5,406 bases of DNA from assembly GCA_005882715.1 (NCBI GenBank), contig VBEI01000050.1, forward strand, positions 1 through 5,406, in the 5' to 3' direction. The DNA comes from Chloroflexota bacterium. Lineage in GTDB: Bacteria; Chloroflexota; Dehalococcoidia; SM23-28-2; RBG-16-64-32. Of this stretch, positions 1 to 4,916 are shown piece after piece. Each line of letters opens with the position of its first letter. Position 1 is the stretch's first letter. The translations under genes were made by a program, and so were the position numbers. The notes under the pieces were generated by a model. That model did no database searches, was not told where the DNA came from, and saw nothing but the letters and a program-made list of their open reading frames with translations.

Positions 1-290
1 CCAAAGAGGCGGTCATGAAGGCGCTCGGCACCGGCGCCCGCGGCGTCGCCTGGCGCGAGATCGAGGTCCTGCCCAACCACCGCGGCAAGCCGCTGGTCTA
101 CCTGCACGGACGCGCCAGGGAGCGAGCAGAGCGCATCGGCCTCGACGACCTCGACATCAGCATGAGCCATAGTCGCGCTTTCGCCGTAGCCTTCGTCGTC
201 GGCCGCTCGCGCGACCTCGAGCCGGACCGCGGGGCCTGGCGCGACAAGTTCGCGGGTATCCTTCGCGAACGAGGCCTGCTCGATGCCTGA
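1..290 (+). CDS. acpS: Holo-[acyl-carrier-protein] synthase, 3' part (5' end outside window)
   Basis: AcpS transfers 4'-phosphopantetheine from CoA to the conserved serine of apo-acyl carrier protein, activating it for fatty acid synthesis in the cytoplasm. The reading frame is already open at base 3. It begins KEAVMKALGTG, the conserved AcpS motif whose Glu helps bind Mg2+; the ATG at 15 is internal to this motif and is not the start. Further family signatures follow: a W-R-E-I-E-V strand, N-H-R-G-K-P, L-H-G-R-A, and the SMSHS segment (the SLSHS-type motif) before A-V-A-F-V-V. The N-terminal part with the other metal-binding Asp lies upstream of the window. After FVV the protein continues about 30 residues with a charged tail (GRSRDLEPDRGAWRD and on), longer than compact AcpS proteins. 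Its TGA overlaps the start of the next gene by 8 bp. Identification is firm; the tail's role is unknown. Confidence 0.93.
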   Translation, partial: KEAVMKALGTGARGVAWREIEVLPNHRGKPLVYLHGRARERAERIGLDDLDISMSHSRAFAVAFVVGRSRDLEPDRGAWRDKFAGILRERGLLDA

Positions 291-1653
291 CGAGCTGACC
301 CTCGAGCAGCTCTCGCGCTACACCGGAGAGCCCGTGGAGCGTCTCCGCGAATGGCGATTACAGGGACTGATCGGCACCGACGGAGACCGCCTAACGCCGA
401 GAGACCTCGACGGCGTACGTCTGGTCCAGCTCTGCCTCCGTCATGGCATCAACCTGGACACGATGGTGGAAGCCAACCGCGCCCAGCGGCTGATCGACCG
501 CTACGTCGAGATGCTCCCGGGCCCGTCGGAACGCACGTACTCGCTCGCGGAGGCCGCCGAGATTGCCGGACTCGACCTCGACGTCGCGCGGGTCATGTGG
601 AAGAATGCCGGCCTCGCCTCCCAGCAGGGCGAAGAGGTGCGAGATGAGGACATCGATGCCATGCGGGCGTTCAAGACCTATTCCGACGCGGGCTTCCCGC
701 TCGAGGCGCTCGCCGAGGGCTCGCGGGTCTTCGCTGACTCCCTTTCGCGGGTCGCAGAGATGGAGTCAAAGCTATTCCACTTCTACGTGCACGGGCGTCT
801 GAAGGCCCAGGGCTTGTCCGGGGACGAGCTGATAAGAGTAACCGACGAAGCGTTCGAAATGTCCCGGCCTTTGCTCGAACCGACCATTCTCTGGTTCCAC
901 CGTAAGGCGTGGGAAAAGGCCATTCGGGAGGATCTGGTGATGCAGATGGCGGAAGAGGCCGGGCTGCTCGACGCGAGCGAGCTCCCAGGGCAGCTCCAGC
1001 GCGCCGTCGTGTTCATCGACCTCGCCAGCTTCACGCCTATGACCGAAGCGATGGGGGACATCCAGGCGGCACATGTCCTGGACCGTTTTTCGATGATTGT
1101 CCGGGAGGCTACTAACGCCTGGGACGGTCGCCTGGTGAAGCAGATCGGCGACGCCTTCATGCTCGTCTTTCCGGACGCGCGCTCTGCCGTTGCCTGCGCC
1201 CTCGAGATCAAGTCACGCGTGGCGCGAGAGCCACAGTTCCCCGCAGTGCGTGCCGGTATCCACTGGGGCAGCCTACTCTACAGGGACGGAGATTACGTCG
1301 GCTCGAACGTTAACATCGCCTCCCGGCTCGCGAACGAGGCGGAGCGGCATCAGGTCCTCGTCACGCCGGAAGTCCGCCGAGAGGCGCGCGACTTGCCTGA
1401 TGTGGAATTCGTAAGGCTCGGCAAGCGCAAGCTCAAGGGGCTCAGCGGCTCCTTCGAATTGTTCGAGGCGCGCGCGGCGGGCGCGCCGGAGGCGGAACGC
1501 GCAGTCGACCCCGTCTGCGGGACAGAGCTTGGCGCCGCAGAGGTGGCGGCGCGGCTCCAGATCGAGGGCGCCGAGCGAGTTTTCTGCTCGGAGGAATGCC
1601 TGCGAAAGTTCGTGGCTGAGCCACAGGCGTACGCGGGGTCCCATCGTGGGTGA
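283..1653 (+). CDS. Class III adenylate cyclase with MerR-like N-terminus and C-terminal YHS domain (paralog 1)
   Basis: This 456-residue soluble protein is predicted to convert ATP to cAMP. Residues ~5-60 resemble a MerR-type helix-turn-helix with wing (LTLEQLSRYTGEPVERLREW). Residues ~86-225 form an all-alpha region that begins with a second HTH-like segment (YSLAEAAEIAG) and resembles the regulatory domain of mycobacterial Rv1264-type cyclases. Residues ~238-395 are the class III catalytic domain. Metal-binding Asp246 and Asp290 (in KQIGDAF), adenine-selecting Lys286 and Asp337, and transition-state Asn344 and Arg348 are all present, so a homodimer should be active and ATP-specific. Residues ~406-450 are a YHS-like domain with DPVCG, FCSEEC and a final P-x-x-Y (Cys412, Cys435, Cys439). 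No membrane segment is seen. The ATG at 283 is preceded by GAGG at 271-274 and overlaps the acpS stop by 8 bp. The catalytic call is firm; the input signal is inferred only. Confidence 0.93.
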   Translation: MPDELTLEQLSRYTGEPVERLREWRLQGLIGTDGDRLTPRDLDGVRLVQLCLRHGINLDTMVEANRAQRLIDRYVEMLPGPSERTYSLAEAAEIAGLDLDVARVMWKNAGLASQQGEEVRDEDIDAMRAFKTYSDAGFPLEALAEGSRVFADSLSRVAEMESKLFHFYVHGRLKAQGLSGDELIRVTDEAFEMSRPLLEPTILWFHRKAWEKAIREDLVMQMAEEAGLLDASELPGQLQRAVVFIDLASFTPMTEAMGDIQAAHVLDRFSMIVREATNAWDGRLVKQIGDAFMLVFPDARSAVACALEIKSRVAREPQFPAVRAGIHWGSLLYRDGDYVGSNVNIASRLANEAERHQVLVTPEVRREARDLPDVEFVRLGKRKLKGLSGSFELFEARAAGAPEAERAVDPVCGTELGAAEVAARLQIEGAERVFCSEECLRKFVAEPQAYAGSHRG

Positions 1654-3004
1654 CGGGCTGACGATCGAGCAACTAGCGCGCTACACCGGCGAGCCGGAGG
1701 AGCGCCTTCGCGATTGGCGCTCGCGCGGGATCATCGGCGACGACGCACGCGATGACCTGTCCCTCGACGACGTCGAGCGCGTCCGGCTCGTCCAGCTCTT
1801 CCTGCGCCGCGGCATCAACCTTGAGGCCATCGTCGAGACGATGCGCTCCAACTCGTTCGATTGGTTCTACAACTTCCCCTGGCGCGCCCCTGAGGGCCAA
1901 ATCTACTCGCTCGAGGAAGCGGCCGAGTTGACCGGAGTCAAGGTCGAGGTAATGCAACGGTTCCGCGAGGTGATGGGCTCGCTCGGGCCTGACGACTTCG
2001 TCGGCGAGGAAGAGCTCGCATTGATGCACGGCTGGACATTGGCCGCGAATTTCGGCATCCCGGACGAAGCCCAGTTCGAGATGATTCGTGTCTACGCAGA
2101 TAACCTCGATCGTGTGGGTGAAGCTGAGCAGCGATTGTTCCGCTTTTATGTACAGCAGAGGTTGAACGCAGAGGATTTGCCTCCGCAAGAGTTACTCGCG
2201 CGAAGTCAGGCGGCCGCGGACCAGCTTAACCCCCTGGTCGAGCCGATCATCCTCTACTTCCATCGACGTGGTCTCCAGCGGGCCATTCGTGAGGACATGG
2301 TGATGACCCTTGCCGAACAGCAGGGACTGGTAAAGAGGGCCGCAACACCGGCGGACCTGCTAATGGCCGTCGTCTTTATCGATCTTTCCAGCTTCACGCC
2401 ACTGGCCGAGGCCATGGGCGACGTCGCTGCTGCCGGCGTTCTCGAACGCTTCTCCCAAATCGTACGCATTTCCGTCGGAGCCTGGAGCGGTCGCATCGTC
2501 AAGCAGATCGGGGACGCCTTCATGCTGGTCTTTCCTGACGCCCAGTCGGCAGTTGCCTGCGCGCTCGAGATCGAGGCACGCGCAGCCAAAGAGCCGCAGT
2601 TCCCCGCCGTGCGGGCGGGCATCCACTACGGCACAGTCCTCTACCGCGAGGGCGACTACGTCGGCTCGAACGTGAATGTCGCCTCCCGCATCACCAACGA
2701 GGCCAGCCGGCACCAAATACTCGTGACGGCAGAGGTCCGCAAGGAAGCGCGCGACCTTCAGGAAATCGAGTTCATAAGGCTTGGAAAACGACAACTCAAG
2801 GGTATCAGCGGCAAGCTCGACCTCTTCGTGGTGCGTTCACGCCTGGCTCCGGCCGCCGAAAAAGCGGTCGATCCCGTATGCGGCATGGAGCTCGGCCCCG
2901 AGGAGCTCACCGCCCGCCTCTCACTCGAAGGCGTCGAGCGCGCATTCTGCTCCGAAGCTTGCCTCCGCAAATTCGTCGCCTCGCCGGAGGCGTACGGTGG
3001 CTAA
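1646..3004 (+). CDS. Class III adenylate cyclase with MerR-like N-terminus and C-terminal YHS domain (paralog 2)
   Basis: This is a tandem paralog of the preceding gene, 452 residues from the GTG at 1646. That start is chosen because the N-terminus (GDGLTIEQLARYTGEP) then aligns residue for residue with the neighbour, and because it gives the same 8-bp overlap with the upstream stop. An upstream extension to 1529 would only read the neighbour's YHS region out of frame. GGGG at 1635-1638 is a weak ribosome binding site, so translational coupling is likely. Domain order matches paralog 1: MerR-like HTH (~5-60), alpha-helical regulatory region (~87-225), class III catalytic domain (~238-395), YHS (~406-450). 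All catalytic residues are kept at the same numbers: Asp246, Lys286, Asp290, Asp337, Asn344, Arg348. The YHS has the fuller consensus DPVCGM, with Cys412, Cys435 and Cys439. Ungapped hand comparison gives 113/150 identities at 241-390 but only 5/30 at 111-140. Predicted ATP to cAMP, cytoplasmic, with a different input signal inferred. Confidence 0.92.
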   Translation: MGDGLTIEQLARYTGEPEERLRDWRSRGIIGDDARDDLSLDDVERVRLVQLFLRRGINLEAIVETMRSNSFDWFYNFPWRAPEGQIYSLEEAAELTGVKVEVMQRFREVMGSLGPDDFVGEEELALMHGWTLAANFGIPDEAQFEMIRVYADNLDRVGEAEQRLFRFYVQQRLNAEDLPPQELLARSQAAADQLNPLVEPIILYFHRRGLQRAIREDMVMTLAEQQGLVKRAATPADLLMAVVFIDLSSFTPLAEAMGDVAAAGVLERFSQIVRISVGAWSGRIVKQIGDAFMLVFPDAQSAVACALEIEARAAKEPQFPAVRAGIHYGTVLYREGDYVGSNVNVASRITNEASRHQILVTAEVRKEARDLQEIEFIRLGKRQLKGISGKLDLFVVRSRLAPAAEKAVDPVCGMELGPEELTARLSLEGVERAFCSEACLRKFVASPEAYGG

Positions 3005-3009
3005 TGCCA

Positions 3010-3084
3010 CCCGCCCCGTCATCCTGAGCGACGACCACTCACGCGCGCAGAACAGCGCAGTCTCGCGAAGGGATCCGGGGCGGG
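3010..3084. repeat. Imperfect ~75-nt palindrome, probable dispersed repeat
   Basis: The outer arms 3010-3018 (CCCGCCCCG) and 3076-3084 are a perfect 9-bp inverted repeat. Inside them ATCC (3021-3024) pairs with GGAT (3071-3074), and GCGA (3028-3031) pairs with TCGC (3063-3066), giving a long interrupted hairpin. The text GTCATCCTGAGCG...GCGAAGGGATCC resembles a short palindromic repeat I recall as scattered through many bacterial genomes; that comparison is from memory. It begins six bases after the cyclase stop codon. It could form a 3' RNA structure, but no U-run follows, so I do not call it an intrinsic terminator. Confidence 0.55.
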
Positions 3085-3124
3085 GCAAACATCCGAACGC
3101 AGCTCGTCCGGTTGCGGCCGCGCA

Positions 3125-3172
3125 TTCCTTCAGCCTCCTTCCCCCTTCCTCCGTCGTTCCTACCCCTTCGCC
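3125..3172 (+). other. Pyrimidine-rich tract before the nnr start fragment
   Basis: Only 6 of these 48 bases are purines. The tract lies immediately before the degenerate nnr start copy at 3173 and lacks any Shine-Dalgarno-like purine run, which argues that the ATG at 3173 is poorly translated. I recognise no promoter or protein-binding site in it. Its origin is unknown; it may be part of the adjacent repeat-derived sequence. Confidence 0.4.
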
Positions 3173-3216
3173 ATGAAACTCGCCACCGTCGCCGAAATGC
3201 AGCTCGCCGAACGCGA
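3173..3216 (+). pseudogene. Duplicated 5' fragment of nnr
   Basis: This stretch matches the first 44 bases of nnr (3355-3398) at 40 positions and would encode MKLATVAEMQLAER against MKLATVAEMQHAER in the intact gene. Three of the four differences are synonymous, so the copy is not brand new. After 3216 the similarity stops and G-rich hairpin sequence begins. The frame stays open to a TGA at 3356-3358, giving a 61-codon reading frame whose stop overlaps the true nnr start (ATGA). No ribosome binding site precedes it. It is best read as a remnant left by a duplication or insertion; a short leader peptide coupled to nnr is a weaker alternative. Confidence 0.7.
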
Positions 3217-3231
3217 TGTTCACACGGGGGT

Positions 3232-3252
3232 GCAGGGGGCAGAGCCCCTTGC
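3232..3252. repeat. G/C-rich hairpin A in the nnr leader
   Basis: GCAGGGGGC (3232-3240) and GCCCCTTGC (3244-3252) are complementary with one G-U wobble, separated by the 3-nt loop AGA. It directly follows the nnr fragment and precedes a second hairpin of similar style, as in compound palindromic (REP/BIME-like) repeats. No T-run follows, so it does not look like an intrinsic terminator. Confidence 0.6.
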
Positions 3253-3259
3253 CGGGGGT

Positions 3260-3280
3260 TTCAGGGGGTGTCCCCCTGAA
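3260..3280. repeat. Perfect 9-bp hairpin B in the nnr leader
   Basis: TTCAGGGGG (3260-3268) and CCCCCTGAA (3272-3280) form a perfect 9-bp inverted repeat around a TGT loop. It lies 7 nt after hairpin A, and together they look like one compound palindromic repeat. Similar G-run/C-run hairpins are, from memory, frequent in intergenic DNA of some Chloroflexota. The following bases are A-rich on the + strand, which does not fit a rightward terminator. Confidence 0.65.
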
Positions 3281-3290
3281 TTCAAAAACA

Positions 3291-3338
3291 CCTCGGGCGG
3301 GCGGGTGGGAAGCACAGCGCCCCGCTTGTCACCCGAGG
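3291..3338. repeat. Nested hairpin C just upstream of the nnr ribosome binding site
   Basis: The outer arms CCTCGGG (3291-3297) and CCCGAGG (3332-3338) are perfect complements, and GCGGG (3301-3305) pairs with CCCGC (3321-3325) inside them. The structure ends 16 bases before the nnr ATG, and the purine-rich GGAAGAAGG (3337-3345) that likely serves as its ribosome binding site begins at the last bases of the stem. This could affect translation initiation of nnr or simply be the edge of the repeat cluster. Confidence 0.45.
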
Positions 3339-3354
3339 AAGAAGGTCCTTCCAC

Positions 3355-4914
3355 ATGAAGCTTGCCACCGTCGCCGAAATGCAGCACGCCGAGCGCGAAT
3401 GCGGCGTCCCGGTCGAGCAGCTGATGGAGAACGCCGGCCTCGCCGTCGCCCAGGAGGCCTGGCTTATGCTCGGCGAGCTTGCTGACCGCAAAATCGTCGT
3501 GCTCGCCGGCCCCGGCAACAACGGCGGCGACGGCCTCGTCGCCGCCCGCCACCTCAAGGACTGGGGCGCCGACGTGACAGGCGTCCTGCTCAAGCCACGC
3601 GGCGAGGACGACGCGAACCTGAAGGCCCTCGTCGAGCGCGATGTACCGGTTGTCGTGATCGATGACGATGTCGCGAAGCTCGACGAAGCGCTCACAGGGG
3701 CTGAGCTAATGATCGACGCCCTCCTGGGTACCGGCCGCGCCCGCCCCATCGAGGGCCCGCTCGCCGGCGTGCTCGATAAGCTTCGTGACACACGCTCTCG
3801 CCGCTTGCCACCGCGCCTGCTGGCTGTCGATCTCCCCACGGGCCTCGACGCCGACACCGGCGCCATCGACCCGCACACCGTCGCCGCCGACCAGACGGTC
3901 GCCCTCGGCTGGAGCAAGGTGGGCCTGCACACACTGCCCGGGGCACAGTACGCAGGCCGCGTCGAGGTTGTCGATATCGGCATCTCGCCGGAGTTCGGAT
4001 CGTCGATACAGACGGAGCTGATGACGGCGTCCTGGGCCCGCTCCACCCTCCCCGAGCGCCCGCCCGGCGCGCACAAGGGCACTTTCGGTAGCGCGCTCGT
4101 CGTCGCCGGCTCCCCACAGTACATCGGCGCCGCCGCCCTCTCCTGCACCGGCGCCCTGCGCGTCGGCCCGGGCATAGTCACGCTCGCCTGCGCCCGCTCC
4201 GTCTACCCAATGCTCGCGAGCAAGCTCACAGAGACCACCTTCGAACCTTTGGACGATAAAGATGGCTTCCTGTCGGCCGAGGAGGCCTACTCGGTGCGAC
4301 GCGCCCTCTCGCGCGGCTACGAAGCGCTCCTCGTCGGCCCCGGCCTTGCCCAGCACGGCTACGTCGTCGCCTTCGTGCGCGCGCTCCTACCGATGCTCAC
4401 AAAGGACGACGTCCGCGCTGTCGTCATCGACGCCGATGGCCTCAACAACATCTCGAAGGTCGAGCGCTGGTGGGAGATGCTGCAAGTCCCTGCCGTCATT
4501 ACTCCGCACCCGGGCGAGCTATCTCGCCTAAGCGGCGTGGACACGGCCGAGATTCAGCGAGACCGCCTCGCCGCCGCTCGTACCCGCGCCTCGCAGTGGG
4601 GCCTCACAGTCGTCGTCAAGGGCGCGAACACCATCGTCGCCGCCCCGGACCCAGACGGGCGGGGCGGCCGCGCGCGCCTCAGCCCCTTTGCGAACCCCGG
4701 CCTCGCCACCGGCGGGACGGGCGACGTGCTCGCCGGCGCGATCACCGGCCTCATCGCGCAGGGCGTGGAGCCGTTCGACGCGGCATCGCTGGGAGTGTAC
4801 CTGCACGGCCTCGCGGGGGAGCTGGTGCGGCGGGAGCTGGGGGAGGCGGGCATGCTGGCGGGCGATGTCGCGGCCGCGCTGCCGCGGGCGATCAAGGAGC
4901 TCAAAGGCGGCTAA
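3355..4914 (+). CDS. nnr: Bifunctional NAD(P)HX epimerase / ADP-dependent NAD(P)HX dehydratase
   Basis: This enzyme repairs hydrated NADH and NADPH. The N-terminal domain interconverts the R and S epimers of NAD(P)HX, and the C-terminal domain dehydrates the S form using ADP. Residues ~1-215 are the YjeF_N (NnrE) domain, with GPGNNGGDG at 52-60, MIDALLGTG at 119-127 and VDLPTGLDADTG at 158-169. Residues ~238-515 are the ribokinase-like NnrD domain, with HKGTFG at 240-245, GPG at 328-330, DADGLN at 359-364, TPHPGE at 383-388, KGAN at 422-425 and NPGLATGGTGD at 447-457, whose Asp457 is the expected catalytic residue. The 519-residue length is normal for the fused form and no motif is broken. 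The ATG at 3355 has the purine-rich GAAGG at 3341-3345 upstream. The gene is preceded by a degenerate copy of its own 5' end and followed after 2 bp by a membrane-protein gene. Confidence 0.96.
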   Translation: MKLATVAEMQHAERECGVPVEQLMENAGLAVAQEAWLMLGELADRKIVVLAGPGNNGGDGLVAARHLKDWGADVTGVLLKPRGEDDANLKALVERDVPVVVIDDDVAKLDEALTGAELMIDALLGTGRARPIEGPLAGVLDKLRDTRSRRLPPRLLAVDLPTGLDADTGAIDPHTVAADQTVALGWSKVGLHTLPGAQYAGRVEVVDIGISPEFGSSIQTELMTASWARSTLPERPPGAHKGTFGSALVVAGSPQYIGAAALSCTGALRVGPGIVTLACARSVYPMLASKLTETTFEPLDDKDGFLSAEEAYSVRRALSRGYEALLVGPGLAQHGYVVAFVRALLPMLTKDDVRAVVIDADGLNNISKVERWWEMLQVPAVITPHPGELSRLSGVDTAEIQRDRLAAARTRASQWGLTVVVKGANTIVAAPDPDGRGGRARLSPFANPGLATGGTGDVLAGAITGLIAQGVEPFDAASLGVYLHGLAGELVRRELGEAGMLAGDVAAALPRAIKELKGG

Positions 4915-4916
4915 CG

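Noticed and set aside
901..1010. Membrane segment before the catalytic domain of cyclase 1
   Set aside because: The region is rich in Glu, Lys and Arg (helical linker), with no hydrophobic run long enough to span a membrane; the same holds for paralog 2.
1529..1645. Upstream extension of the second cyclase to the ATG at 1529
   Set aside because: The extra residues are an out-of-frame reading of the first cyclase's YHS region, whereas starting at GTG 1646 aligns exactly with the paralog's N-terminus.
2781..3176. Open + frame of 131 codons across the end of cyclase 2
   Set aside because: It mostly overlaps the conserved YHS domain in another frame, is Ser/Ala/Pro-rich without motifs, and has no supported start.
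3232..3280. Intrinsic terminator at the G/C-rich hairpins
   Set aside because: Stems are strong but no T-run follows on either strand, and the hairpins lie just upstream of nnr rather than after a gene end.
3005..3354. CRISPR array in the repeat-rich intergenic region
   Set aside because: There are no regularly spaced direct repeats with unique spacers; the only direct repeat is the two-copy nnr start, and the other structures are individual palindromes.
3282..4181. Long open frame (299 codons) on the - strand opposite nnr
   Set aside because: It is antisense to well-conserved NnrE and NnrD motifs, has low-complexity Ser/Arg/Ala-rich translation typical of high-GC shadow frames, and shows no recognisable domain.
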